A stretch of 64,000 bases of DNA, from positions 53,434,001 through 53,498,000 of the forward strand of contig NC_077243.1 of NCBI RefSeq assembly GCF_947179165.1, written 5' to 3'. Below are positions 23,238-35,783 of this stretch, piece after piece (within the stretch, counting starts at the first letter, position 1; the number at the start of each line of letters is the position of its first letter). The notes beneath the pieces are model-generated. The model was given only the letters and a program-made list of their open reading frames with translations, was not told the origin of the DNA and did no database searches. This DNA comes from Solanum dulcamara. Lineage: Eukaryota > Streptophyta > Magnoliopsida > Solanales > Solanaceae. The position numbers were made by a program, and so were the translations under genes.

Positions 23238-24512
23238 TGGACCCAACCCATTACGTGGCAGCATATGATTGGTTGCATGAGATGACATGGCTGCCTAAGG
23301 GCTTGACACGTGTCACCCTTAGGGGCTGACATGTGTCACTCTCCAAAAAGGTTATATACATGTGTAAATATGACTAATCTTTACTTTGGACTTCATTTTA
23401 CAACCAGAAAACGTAAGAGAGAGGGAGAGAAAAATGTGAAGAACAAGAGAAAGAGAGCCACGAATTTGGCTTAATTAAGGGTAAGGTTTCGGATTTTTCT
23501 CCATGAATTAATTATTTAAGATATCCTATGGTTATATAGTGGTGATTAATAATGTAAAATATCATTTTGGGGCAGCAAGGAAGAGATACAAACAGTCCGT
23601 TAATTTTCAGAATGTTAAGAGAACTTCCGAGACAAGTTTTAGCAAGTTTTAGCAAGGTATGGCTTGGTTCTCTTCTCCCACGTTTTGGTAAGGGTTTGTA
23701 CATGATATGAAGGTGTTAATAATATAAATTTTTGGTTTGGATAAAAACACAATGGATAGCAAACAACCACAACATTCCAACCGCAATTAAGGAACTTTCG
23801 AGGTGAGTTTTGGAAAGCTTTGGCCAATTTCGGGTAAGGTAAGGGTTTGTCTTTAAATTTGGAGTTTATGGTGTGGTTATGGAGTGTATTATAAGTTTTA
23901 TGTGTGGCTGGAAGTATAGAAATTTCACAAGGAAGCTTGATGTTAGAAACAAACTAAACTAAGGTCGTTATGGTTAAACTGGAGTCGAGTAGTGTGTTGT
24001 GGTTTTTGTGTTGTGCTTGCAGGTAGTTTTATTGTGTATTGAAGGGATGGAAAGTGTTCTAAAAGGGGTGTATATTCTTCTGGTTTCAGCCACACAACCC
24101 TCCGTTTCGTAGGGTTAAAGGTTTTACGAAATAGAGACTAAACACCCAATTTTGGTATCGTACTTTTGAACGAGTTGTTGGGAGTTTGTATCTTGTAATG
24201 TTGAAGGGAATTACTTGTATATGTTCTTCATTTTATTGTTGTTGGTTGGCTGTGGTAATTAAGGATGTAATTGGAAGTTCGGATAGGGCATGTTATAGGG
24301 GAGGTGTTGCCCAATTATTGTTAACTCCTTAACTAACTAAGGAACTAGTAATGAACTAGTCTAAGGAAATGGATAAGGGATTGGTTCCTATAGGTAAGTG
24401 GTGGTAGAATTACAAGTTGGGAAGTCAAAGGTCACTAACCTTAGAATTACTTTCATGTTAAATAGGTTCAAGAGACGACGAGGCGAACGTGTTAAGAGTA
24501 ATCCGTAAGATG

Positions 24513-24740
24513 TATGTAAAGCTAACTTTTCCTCCTTTTGGCATGTTTTTGGTATAAGTATGTAAAGCTAACGTTTCCTTCTTTTAACATATTTTGGCAT
24601 ACGTATGTAAGGCTTACACTTTCTTTTGGCATGTCCTCGGCATAAGTGTATTAAGATTATTCTATCTCTTGACATGTTTTGGGCACAAGTATGTAAAGCT
24701 AATCTTCCTTGTTGGCATAATTTTTATAAAGCAAGTATAT
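24513..24740 (+). repeat. ~45-bp minisatellite in K
   Basis: Five units begin TATGTAAAG or a variant at 24513, 24559, 24604, 24648 and 24690 (spacings 46, 45, 44, 42), each followed by a CT-rich part and 'ttggcatgtttt.gg.ataag'. The inverse unit ('catgccaaaagaaag..' then 'ctttacata') occurs several times in element E LTRs (near 36535-36810, 37100-37170 and 42065-42335). Confidence 0.8.
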
Positions 24741-25586
24741 AACTTTTATATGATTCCAAGGAATTTCCTATTCCTAGAGCCACTAGGATGGCCAATTTCT
24801 TGATTTCCAAAAGACATGTTATTACACTTTGATACGAGTATATAATTCCAGAAATTCTATGTTGATGTAATCCGTAGTGACTTTCAAAAGGTACTTGATA
24901 TGACTCTTGTCTTGGTTGTGAACTATAGATCATTTTAATTATTCCACTGAGCCCCATAATATATTTTGAAATATGGAAACGATTTCAGAAAAACTATTTC
25001 GACATAGACCATCGTGACATCTAAAAGACATGCACTATGATTATTGCTCAATTTCTTTTATATGACTTGTCATCGGAGTTATGCTTTCGAGTCTCTAGAA
25101 ATGTTTTATATTTTAAATTACATCTAGTTTCTCACTACTCCATTCGTGGATGCCTCAATGCTTCTTTCACTGAGCCTGGGCCAGAATTTGTTATCATACG
25201 TACTTCTCTGCATTGTTCGCCATGCCCCAACATGAGGGGGCAGGTACGACCTATACATGGGATTTGTGAAGTTATGATATGACATGTACATATATGACAT
25301 GACCATCTGATATGATATGATCTATTACGAAGATATTCCCTACTCTAGAATTATGATATGCTCTGGCACTAGTGATGGGGCAGTGACCACGATTTATTCA
25401 CCGAGTCCCATAATGGGAACGGATATGGCATATGTTTGCTGCATACGTTATCTATGGTTATGAAAAACATTTTGGTATACTGGATATTTTGCTTATTTTT
25501 GCATCTTTTGTTCTGGTAATGGATTTACTTATTACAGTCCATTCTTTACATATTCAGTATATTTTCTATACTGACTCCCTTTCTTC

Positions 25587-25608
25587 GGGGGGGGGGGGGG
25601 GGAGGGGG
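25587..25608 (+). repeat. Long G run in K
   Basis: Sixteen G, one A, then five G follow CTTTCTTC. The equivalent place in the other LTRs has five or six G (near 16880, 21095, 35510 and 41115). It is either a real homopolymer expansion or a sequencing artefact. Confidence 0.8.
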
Positions 25609-26423
25609 CTGCGTTACATGCCCACAGGTACAAACGCTTGATTTACTGATCCGCTCACCTAGGACATCCACCATGTTGGTTGGCAGTGCTTCTTTGTCTG
25701 GAGCCCTATTTTGGCACTAACTTTTCTGTTGTATATTTATATGTAATGGTTAAGGGTAGGATAGGGCCCTGTCCCGTCATATGATTATGCTATCATTTTG
25801 TAGAGGTCTGTATACTTGTGTTGTAGGTTCTGTATATGTGTTTTGGTCTTGGGCTCAGCGACGGTCTTAATGGCCTCTGTGTGCTACATCTGTTTTTGTG
25901 CGCCCTCTAGCGACCTTTTTTCTATTTCTATTTTTATTTATTCTGCTAACCGCTAAGTGGGGCTAAGGGTACATATGGGTGCCCAACTCGGGCACCAGTC
26001 ATGGCCTACGGAGTTGGGTTGTGACAATTTCGTTAAAAGAAGGTTCATCTCACCAATCATGGAAAGATCTAGATCCATTTGACATCATCCATGATATAAA
26101 TAGTCCTCCATTAGACATCATCCATGACACCACAATCTTCTATTAAATTTTCAAATTTTTTTATAATTATTTTAATTATTGTTAGTTTCCTTTTTCACAC
26201 CAATAAATACCCACCTTATTTCATCATTTTATTTATCAAGCAACTCTTCTCTCTATACATTCCTTTACTCATTCTCAAAATATAGTTTTAGTTCTTAGTA
26301 GTGTAGAAATACTATTCCGGTGATTCATATACTCTGGGTAGTACACAAAATGCTCCAGCGAGGAAAAAAGGCTAGGATTCAAGAGTGTTTATTAAGTCCT
26401 TCAATTCTGAGTAACGTTTCGGA

Positions 26424-26800
26424 TTTGGGTATGTAAGGATTCAATGAGAGTATTCCTTCCACTCTCATACCTAAAGTATTTTGATTATATGACAAATTAT
26501 GTTTATTTATCCAATTCTTTTCAAGCTTTACTCTAAGGTATGTGAGTATTGATTCATAAATCCTTTCATCCATGGAGCCCAAATGAATTATCAAAGTCTT
26601 CTATTTAATTCAAGTATGAAACTTTACGGGTTTTCATATTATGATTCCAAATGCACAGATTATTAACTATTTAAAGTTTAATTACCTATCTTATATTAGC
26701 GTATGTAAGGCTTCAATGAGAGTATTCCTTCCACTCTCATGCCTAAAGTATTTTGATTATATGATAAATTATGTTTATTTTCTTTAAGTTTTACTCTAAG
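26424..26800 (+). repeat. Direct repeat with internal hairpin in LTR of I
   Basis: 26424-26540 and 26701-26800 are near-identical for about 80 bp ('gtatgtaagg.ttcaatgag', then 'attttgattatatga.aaattatgttta') and then weaker. Each contains ATGAGAGT and ACTCTCAT, perfect 8-bp arms around ATTCCTTCC. Confidence 0.75.
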
Positions 26801-28232
26801 TTATGCCAGTGTTTATCCATGAGTTCTTCCACCCATGTAGTCCAAAAATCTTTCAACTAAATCTTTTGATTTCAAATAAGATTTTCTTATGAGTAATTTT
26901 TATTTCTACTTAATAGCATGAATCATGGTTAAACTAATAATTATTGATCTATTTTGATGCAAAATAATTTTATATGTATGAATTGATTGTTTGCAAGTAA
27001 TTTCTCTATTTATCTCTTTAAAAGTTCTTGAAATTCATGGTGGATTGTTTAAATCATGATTTTTAACTAATAGATATCAAAGTATTTATGCATATTTATT
27101 TACATACATGTTTGCAAGTTGAAGTGATTTGAACTCCCCTAGTTTTACTATGTTTTCAATGAAGTTTGACTTGAAAGATTTTACTCCAAATAAATATTTA
27201 TGAAAGCAATGTGTATGATCAAAAGGGAGTCTTATGAAATAAAAGAATGATGAAATGCTATGAATGATGGATTCTTTATGCTATAAGGACAATTCTTGCA
27301 TATTTGAATCACTAAAGCTTTTAATGAGCTATTCCACCGAATATGATATTTTAAATTCTCAAGCTATATGCTATGAATATTTTGAAGTATTAAACTATTT
27401 TGTGGAATTGACTTAGCACCGAATGGGGCATTGAGGTGGCATTTAGTAAGGGAATCCTAGTAGCAACCCCTTGTCTCATTAGCTATATGCCAACGTAGGA
27501 TCCCTTGTAGGCTTAGGCTAATAGATCCACAAATAGCCCTTAAAGTTAAAGTTCAAAAAATGAATGAAGTTGACGAAGTTCTACTTGACAATAGTCTCCC
27601 CATCCAACGTAGAGGGTTATATTGGATTTTATGTAATAGCTCGCATGGTCTTAAATGTCGGTTATGGTCATCTTCCCATAAAATGAATATCTTAAAAGAT
27701 ATCTATATGATTGATTATGCATGCATTGCATTATATTTCATATTATATAAATGTTTTAATATTTCCTCAATGTTCATGCATCCTTACATACTTAGTACAT
27801 TCAAAGTACTAACGCATACTCTTTCGCCTACATGATATCACCATGTAGGGACCAGTGCTCCTCCTTGTTCTCCTCCACGTGGCTAGCTGAGATTTCATTT
27901 AAAGAATACTTTTGGTGAGTTCCCATGTTCTCGGAATAATACTCATTTATCTTTCTAGCTTATGATATGTTGAGATCTTTTGACACCTATTATGGCATTT
28001 CTTTCTATTATCATTGTGGTTGAGTTAGGGACTTTTCTTAGCCCTGTTAAATTTAAAAGTTAGAAGTATTGTTGGACATATGTAAGTTGAAGATTTAATA
28101 TTATAATTTACCCTTGTTTATTTATTGTCATTACCTATGAAAGGCAAAACCAATGCTAAGAGGCTTGTTTGAGGTACTTTCGGGTTGCAAATTCTCCATG
28201 TCACGTCTAGGCCCTAGGTTTGGGTCATGACA

Positions 28233-28989
28233 CCTAGCTAGTGGATCCACATATAGCACATATTCATGACCCTCCTAGCTGGGTAGAGTCTACCTTGGCA
28301 AGAAAATTTCCCTTTCTTCCATTGTATGGAGAGACATCAGGCTTCAATGTTATAGCTCAAATGGTCTTATTATCGGTTATGGTTATATCCCACATATGTA
28401 TACTCTTCTTATGCACTCTTTATGATCTCAATTATGTCTTTCAAATGCTTTGATTATCGATGGTTTTCTCATGACCTTACTTATCACCTTATCTAGCATG
28501 TACGTTATTTGATCAATACATCTCATGATTTATATACACAGTATGCCCACATACTTAGTACATTCAAAATTACTAACACATACTTTTGGCTACATTTGAA
28601 TAAATGTAGGGGTCGACGATCGCGTTCATTCTCCATGTGGCTAGAGTTGAGTTCATATACTCCGAGGTTGGTGAGTCTTCATCTATCCGAGGGAGACATT
28701 ATGGGTTCTTTCCCTTTGGAAAGACTTTGTTATATTGTGTTGATGGTGAGATAGTGACATTTCTTATCCCCCATCCATATTGACTAGTAGAGGCTTCTTG
28801 GACAAACAAATGTAGAAGTCTATGTTGTCGTATTTCATTCTCCTTTTGAAATATGTTCTTTGGGGTCGCTTATGTTGTTTCCTTTTTATTGTACCTTATG
28901 CATTCTTACGATACATCAAGAAGATTGGTTAGAACCCTTCAAGATTTCGATTGTCGTATCATATCTAGGGCCTAGATTGGGCCATGACA
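28233..28989 (+). repeat. F-type LTR fragment
   Basis: It begins mid-LTR at CCTAGCTAGTGGATCCACAT, as in element F at about 7156, and runs co-linearly through 'taggggtcgacgatcgcgttc' and 'cttgttag..cccttcaagatttcgattg' to GGGCCATGACA at 28989. The left part is missing, and the break coincides with the right end of element I. The frames inside are not conserved. Confidence 0.75.
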
Positions 28990-30131
28990 ATATTTCTAGT
29001 AAAAGTAGAAAAATAAATTTCACATGTGATATTTCACATAAGGACATATATATCTAGGCAGTAGCCTGGATTCATGTGTTTCTATGCTCCCTTTCCCTAA
29101 TTATATATTCACAGTGTTATATTTTTTGAAAAAAATATTTAAATATCGATGAATGAATTCGACTTTGAAGTATCATATAATGTGATAATGGTAGGATCAG
29201 CTCAACAGTGTTGAGAAAAAAGACATATATCTTACGCCCCCAAATTTGAGGGGCCCTATTTTTTTGCAGCAATAGGTTATAGATTTTTTTAAAAAAAAAT
29301 ATATTGCATCAATATTTATAGAAAAAGTAAACTCTTCATATAAAATGAAAGAATTATTAGACGAAATTTGACATAGTTAGAGTACTATGTATAATGAAAG
29401 ATAATACAAAATAAGAATGATTATATTATCAATTGAAAAAAAATAGAAGAAATCAAGTGTATACAAATTATTAAAAGTTTATGTTTAAGGCATTCGTTTG
29501 ATTTTGGTTATAGGCCACTAATATGATTGAGTCCCCCATGTATAATGATTGGGCAGATCTCTCTAAGTGAGGCTATATATCTTTTTCTTTCTAATATTGG
29601 ATAACACATCTTGGAAAAAAGATAGCTCTGTAAGCTTTTTATATAGTTAAACCCAATGTGTATATTAAAACTAGTAGTATTGGATTATAGAGCATACAAT
29701 TAATCAATGAGTTCAACCAATCTCAGTACCTTCAACACGAAATATATATACATATACTATTTGAATAGATAAAAATTAACTTTGAAAGTATGATTTTAAA
29801 AGTTTGGCAGGTTGACTAATAAGAACTTCATCCCCATAGCCCCCATCCCAACCACCCCAGATTCTCATCCCCTAATTTCACCTCATATAGTATTTGTCTA
29901 AACTATACATAAATATTATAAATGAATTTATTTTTAATTTATGTACCAAAACACAAAAAATAATAAAATAATTTTCACTTATATTCATAAAAAAAATGAA
30001 AAAATGTCTTCCTTCGTATCGAACACGTAGTTATTATCTCATCCACCGTCAGTCCATAATTTAGAACTCACATATTATGAATTCTGAGTTGTGGGATAAA
30101 GTTAATCAAATATTTATATTAAATTAAGCTC
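28990..30131. other. AT-rich sequence without recognised gene
   Basis: About 1.1 kb with long A/T runs. Around 29820-30020 is a C-rich then AT-rich stretch containing 'aatgtcttccttcgtatcgaacacg', which recalls MITE-like repeats common between nightshade genes (weak recollection only). No frame with a domain is seen on either strand. Confidence 0.4.
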
Positions 30132-30140
30132 AAATTTTGT
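30132..30140. repeat. Left 9-bp target duplication of a Mutator-like element
   Basis: AAATTTTGT pairs with AAATTTTAT at 58421-58429 (eight of nine bases). It directly abuts the left terminal inverted repeat. Confidence 0.55.
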
Positions 30141-30300
30141 ACATGGGATGACCTAAGAGGTCCTTGAACTTGGTTCGGATTTGTCAAGTGAACCATTCTA
30201 CTCATGACTTTGTCAAATTAAATGCTTAAATTCGATGAAACTCAACCTTTTAAACTCCTCTGATCATTGAATCGATTTATGTAATATTTAAATTATTTAG
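30141..30300 (+). repeat. Left terminal inverted repeat
   Basis: It matches the reverse complement of about 58270-58420, strongest over 30165-30270 (CTTGAACTTGG, TCATGA.TTTG, 'acttaaatt.gatgaaa', 'ttttaaac'). Confidence 0.6.
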
Positions 30301-30399
30301 TTAGAAAAAGTTTGTGACTGCACGCGCAAAGAGGCAAGTGAATAGAATATTTAATTTGAAAATATTAAAACTATGAGAGAAAATATTAATAAATTTTAA

Positions 30400-30851
30400 A
30401 AAGCAAAAACAAAAAAGAATCTCATATCATATCTTCTTCTTCAACCCCCTCATCCCACCACACTCTTCTATTCTTCTTCGAACCCACCACTCTCTCTCAT
30501 TCTTCTTCGAACACCAACGCTGGCCCCCCCTCACCCCATAAAAGTATATATATAAAAATAGAACTCGTTATCTCCTTCTTAGATGCTCCACCCCTTCCCC
30601 AAATAACAAACCTTGTATCTTCTTCTTAGACACCCCACCCCCTCAAGTCCCTCTTTTTTTTTTTCAAAAACTGAACTTGAATATTGGAAATGGATAATAT
30701 GGGTATTGTAGGTTAGAACTCCATTGATAATTTTGAAGAATAACTTATGGATTTTCTTGAATTTTTTAGATTAATTCAACATTGTGATTAGGGGTTCATT
30801 GTCTTTGTTATTTGGTAATTTAAAATTCTAATCAATTGGGGATGAATTTAA
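30400..30851 (+). other. Interior of the Mutator-like element, left side
   Basis: It holds a strongly pyrimidine-rich stretch at 30428-30665 with repeated 'cttcttcgaaccca' phrases, then AT-rich sequence to the D insertion point. A start-like ATGGATAATATGGG lies near 30691 but stops quickly. No gene is assigned. Confidence 0.4.
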
Positions 30852-33756
30852 TGTCACGATCCGATTTCTTAGGTCATGATGGCAACTACAATAAACCACC
30901 AGTAGGTAAGCTAACCTGTAACTCGAAATGGCTAGTAAAGGTTTTAAGGGTAGAAACTAAATAGGAATAAGCAATTCTAACAAAAATAACATAGATAAGC
31001 TGAAGACATCTAAAATACATAAAAACAACTGATCTCTCCCAGAACTTGGAAGTCACTAGTTCAAAGCTGACTAAACAAAAGAGTACAAGTCCCAAAAGAG
31101 GACCACGGAAGAAAGACTTGTCTCAAAAAGCAAAAGACTAGTCTATATATATATAGATGGAGACCAGAATAGTGCAAAACACCAAGTGCTTACCCTCATC
31201 TCCGGATCAGACTTCTCTAAGCTCTAATCAACATTGGTCGCTGGTACTCGGAGAATCATCACCAAAACAGATGCAGAGTGTACTAGTAGTACCACAATAA
31301 TAGGAACCTAGTATACATCATAGGAAGACTGAGCTTGAAAAGTAAAAGCAATATGAAAAGAAGGAATAGGACAGAATAAGGTCTAGCGCAGTTGTCTAAG
31401 ATAATGTAAAGAAGTGCAGACGAGTGTTAAAATAACTCACTAAAACAATCGACAGCTAAACTACACCTAGCTAGACCCCCATAAGACCATAAGGTAAAAT
31501 CGTGTGCAAGTTTAAATAAAAATCCAACCGGACCCCCCATAAGCCCGATAAATACACATAATGGCTATAACTACTAAGAACTAAAACTAAGAACCCAAGA
31601 CCAGAGAATATAATATAGAACTAGAACTCAACCCAATCTAGTAGAATCTGATAGTATAGAGGCCAGACCTCTAATTGGATGTTCAACAGAAGTATCTGAG
31701 TAACCGATCAAGTATAAAGTAACGGAGGCCAGACCTCTAATCGGATGTATGTAGAAAGTGGCAATGCTATCGAGGACATAGCTTGAATCTGGATGCCTGA
31801 AAATGGTTCCCCATTATAACTAGTATAAGTTCTCCCAAAGATCAAAAGTTCTCAAACTCCATAGATTACTGTCCACACTTACTCAATTTGTAAAACGCTC
31901 TGAGTTGAACCCAAAACAAATCTTGAATCATAAAATGAAACCCGGTGTTGATTCTGAAACTTGTAAAGATACAAAATAAGGGAGGTAAGGATAGAATGTT
32001 ATCGAATCAACTGCTCCTCCTAAGGAAGTCCCAAACTATCTAAATCAATCCTGCTACACTGGTATATGAGGATCTAAGCTAGTCAAAATGACGTTGGGGA
32101 AAAACTAAGGCATATCTGGTTTGAATCATGCATTTATAAGGAAAGCTCTAGTCAACCCTAGACTAAGGCCAAACATGCTCCAAATAGACAATAAAACAAG
32201 TGTACAAATACAACATAAGGCATGGATGATAAACAAGGCAAGTAGCATGTTCATAAGTACACGATAATTCCTCAAAATAGGCCTAGAACATGACTTCTAA
32301 TCGTCGAGAATGATTCAATAAAACCCAATCCCAAATTAAAACTAATCAACACATAATCATATTCTCAAGCTCAATCTAAAGAGAAGAAAATCATAGCCTA
32401 CATGTAGACCAATCACACGAGCTGCAAAATCACAAAGACAGAGTTTTCCCCTTCCTGATGGCCTCTGAATGCTGCCATGCTATCAAAAATAAGTACACAA
32501 TGTTAAAACGGTCGTTTTGATATTAAATGACTAAAATCAAAGACATGACTATTTTGGAGTCAAAAATGAGAATGTGGGACCCATTTCGAGAATTTTGGAG
32601 TTGCTTCCATAAAAAGGTCCTAAATACCTCCCCAAACTTGTGTTCTAAAATGGAAACCAATTTGAGACTCAAAACATCAAGGATCATAGCATGCAATAAA
32701 ATCATCACTTAAGTTAGAGAACATAGCTTTGGCAGTAGCCAAAATGAGAAATGTATCTCAAATAAGGTCTCCCCGACAAATGCTAAACACTCCAACACAT
32801 AGGCTTCCCCACACTCCAATCTTTGAATCACCTAATTTGGAGCTCTAGAACTCAAGATATTACACTTTTAAACTTGACCAAATAACTGAAATCGAGTCTT
32901 AGAATGACCCTTAGTTGTCGGAAAAGAGACAATGAAGTTCGCTTAAGCGATCCCCACCAAAAGGCGAGCTTCGCTTTAGAGATAGGCCAATCGCTTTAAT
33001 GACCCCCACCCATAGTGGCCTTTTCTTGTCACTTTAGCGAATAGGGTCGCTTTAGCGATAACAACAGATTCAACTGGTGCAAATGAGCTTTGGGTATTTC
33101 CTAGGTCTCCAATGGGGTGCTCGGGATTCGTTCAGAATCCTGTGCGCACAAATGAGATATACTACCCCACCAAATTTGATGTTCTGGACAAAATGGAGCA
33201 TTCAAACTTCCCATACGAGGTTATTTTGATGAAAAGTGGGTCCCACACTCAAGTGTCATATTTATCTCATTTCCAGAATGAGCCTCGAGATTAAATTAGA
33301 ACCCTCGAGAAGAGAACGAAGGGTCGTTCTAGACCAATATCGACATTTATTAACTAACCACACTAAAAGAAATTTCATTCTAGCATGTTTTCTATAAATG
33401 TTGACCAAAGTCAAACCTAGGCTAAATTTCAAAGGCTAAAGCACCAAATGGCCTCAAACTTGTACCAATTGCCTAGATACTCGGGCTGACCATATTACTA
33501 GCCTAATTTGTCTATTCCGGAGCTAATGGAGCTATTAGAATTCCATTTTGAAGTCGTTTACATGAAGTTATCAGCAAAATCAACTTTTCTAGTTATAAAA
33601 GCTCTAAAATAGAGAAACGGGCCTAAAACCCAAACGTATGACCATGCAACCGAACAGTTGGTGCTAGCAAGTCATTAATGACTTGGGGTCGCTATAAAAA
33701 TGCTCTAAACAATGAAAAGGAGGCATTTAGGCAAAAATAACCTAGAGGGTCGTTCA
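30852..33756 (-). repeat. Element D 3' LTR
   Basis: On the plus strand it begins TGTCACGATCC and ends GAGGGTCGTTCA. It is co-linear with 55132-58101 along its whole length: 'gaggccagacctctaat', 'aatcatgcatttataagg', 'ccaaacttgtgttctaaaat', the CGCTTTAGCG word cluster at 32938-33060, and 'gtcattaatgacttgggg'. Substitutions are frequent, so it is old. Confidence 0.87.
32938..33062. repeat. CGCTTTAGCG word cluster in LTR D
   Basis: Several copies of CGCTTAAGCGA, CGCTTTAGAGA, CACTTTAGCGA and CGCTTTAGCGA lie in 125 bp. The words are self-complementary or nearly so. The sister LTR has the same cluster with different copy order (57235-57405), and element H has it at 59625-59735. Confidence 0.8.
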
Positions 33757-33798
33757 ATATCTATTACTAAAATAGTCTTTTATCCGTGAAAATAAGAG

Positions 33799-35025
33799 TC
33801 AAGAAGTACCTGAACACTCAAATAAGCCAGGGAACTGCTCCCGCATTTCCTTCTCAATCTCCCAGGTAGCCTCCTTGACCCAACAATGTCTCCAATGTAC
33901 CTTAACAACAAGAATGGCTCTCGATTGCAACTGCCTAACATCTCTAGCTAGAATGGTCACCAACTCCTCTACAAAAGTCAGATGATCATCCAACTCAACT
34001 GAATCATATTAGAGCAAATGAGACTCATCTGGATCATATTGATGCAATATTGAAATATGAAAGACTTGGTGGATGGCTGATAGTTCTGGAGGTAAGTCTA
34101 ACTCATAGGCAACCTCTCAGACTGCCCTCAAAATCCAAAATGGCCATAAATACCTTGGGTTGGGCTTACCCTGCCTTCTAAATCTCGTCATGCCCTTTAT
34201 GGGTGATACTTAGAGAAATACTCGATCACTAACTACAAAACTCAATGGTTGATGTCTGTGATCTGCATAGCTCTAATGTCTACTCTGAGATGTCCCAAGC
34301 CTATCCTGGATCACCTTCACTTGATCTAGGCTTCATAAACTCAAAACAACCAACCAAAGAGTGACAATGCCTACATATAAGGCCTCGAACTGGGACTATG
34401 AATGCTAGAGTGGTAGCTATTACTATATGCAAACTCTGCCAAAGGAAATAACTTGTCCCATTGACCTCCAAAATCCACAACATAGGACCACAACAATTCC
34501 TCAAGGACCTGAATAGTGCATTCTAATTATCCATCAGTCTGTGGGTGAAATGTTGTACTAAGGTGGACACGGGTTCCCAACACATTCTGAAATGCCCTCT
34601 AAAAGCTAGAACTAAACCATGAATCCCAATCTAAAATCAGAGATATAGGCACATCATGAAGGTAAACCACCTTCCAAATGTAGATACGAGACAACCTCTT
34701 GGCCCTAAAAGAAGTATGAATGGGTAAGAAGTGTGTAGACTTGGCCAATAGATGCACGATTAACCAAATATTGTTAACACCTCTAACAATTTGAGGCAAC
34801 CCCATAATGAAGTCCATGTAATACGTTCCCACTTCTACTTCGGAATGGGTAATCTCTAAAAATCACCACTAGGTCTCATATGTTCGGCCTTCACCTACTG
34901 ATAACACAAACAACATGACACATAGTCTGAGATGTCTCTCTTCATACCACTACATTAGTAGTGCTGCCTCAAATCAAGATACATCTTAGTTGTACCCATA
35001 TGGATGGAATATCTAGAGTCATAAG
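33799..35025 (-). pseudogene. Broken integrase and chromodomain of element D (downstream part)
   Basis: Read on the minus strand from 35025 down: the end of an integrase zinc-finger domain (RYSIH, then TKMYLDLRQHY with a stop, then a C-x-x-C region near 34900), the core with MGLPQIVRGV and LLAKSTHFLP near 34740-34810, and degenerate middle parts around 34301-34504. The C-terminus has HVSML-like text near 34040-34075 and the chromodomain-type VKVHWRHCWVKEATWEIE ending in FPGLFECSGTS and a stop at 33799. Many stops and frameshifts occur. The domain is cut at 35025 by element E and continues at 44475. In intact relatives integrase inserts the cDNA and the chromodomain guides it to heterochromatin. 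Confidence 0.86.
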
Positions 35026-35783
35026 TGTCATGACCTAACCCCGTAGGTGCGACTGGGGTCCGACCTGGACCCCCATTTACGTATTTGTCGACTATAGTCA
35101 AATTGAATTATGAGCGAAGCGATACTGCTCACAAAAACCATAATGAGTTAAAACTTTTTCGTGTACTTATGGCCTCTTTCATTCATATCGTATCATCGAA
35201 GAGAATGCAAGCCGATAAGGCTGCCATAATGTAAAAACATTTACAACATGCCGTAAAGGCACAGCCGAAATAAACTCATAAACAACCCACACATACATAT
35301 CTACAGACCTCTAAGAATAGGAACGACAACATATGGTGAGACAGGACCCCCGCCGTACCCCTGTGTAACCATATATATACATCGGTGGTTTGGTATCAAA
35401 ACTTGGCTCCGAATCAATGGAGCTCCTTCTAAACTTGCTGAGTGGAATCCTAGGCTGGTGGACTCCCAAAATCTGTATGGTACCTGCGGGCATAAAACGC
35501 AGCCCCCCAAAGAAAGGAGGGTCAGTACAATACATGTACTGAGTATATAAGCATAACATAACTTGAGATAACAACTGAAATAGGGATGCAGGAAACCAAG
35601 TATAGCATTTAATAGGGTACTATACCTGCATCTCATAAAATAAAGTCATGTATACCATTATCATGTACCGTATCTGGCCCACTCGGGGACCCGGTGTTAT
35701 AAATACATCATATATCATGATAGGTATATATATGCCATTAACGTTGTGGAATGTACAGTCCGATCCCTGTATATAGAAAGTTC

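Larger units (their letters stand above)
22780..26026 (+). repeat. Solo LTR K (A/E family)
   Basis: It starts TATTACACCC (TG changed to TA) and ends GGGTTGTGACA. Flanks ATTCC (22775-22779) and ATTTC (26027-26031) agree at four of five bases, which supports a real insertion followed by LTR-LTR recombination. It contains the family landmarks in order: a palindrome cluster near 23157-23237, GACACGTGTCAC near 23304, a TATA run near 23352, a 45-bp minisatellite, 'accgagtccc' phrases, a long G run and the closing CGGCCTACGG.GTTGGG. The short frames in it are not genes. Confidence 0.85.
22385..28232 (+). repeat. Element I 3' LTR, split by solo LTR K
   Basis: It starts TGTAACACCTCC after the purine tract, is interrupted at 22780, resumes at 26027 and ends GGGTCATGACA at 28232. 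Without K it is about 2.6 kb. The second half holds a TATA-like CCAATAAATACCC near 26200, a pyrimidine-rich leader, and text co-linear with solo LTR B (52420-53998): 'tcatccatg.g.tcttccacccat', 'tggatccaca.atagccctta' and 'tagctcgcatggtc'. The flank on the right (CCTAG...) lies inside an F-type LTR fragment. Confidence 0.75.

Noticed and set aside
26050..26300. Endogenous pararetrovirus promoter
   Set aside because: The TATA-like box and leader continue smoothly as part of LTR I. No movement-protein, coat-protein or RT motif of that virus group is near.
30428..30665. CT-rich tract as a host gene promoter or 5' UTR
   Set aside because: No coding frame follows, and it lies between the inverted termini of the Mutator-like element.
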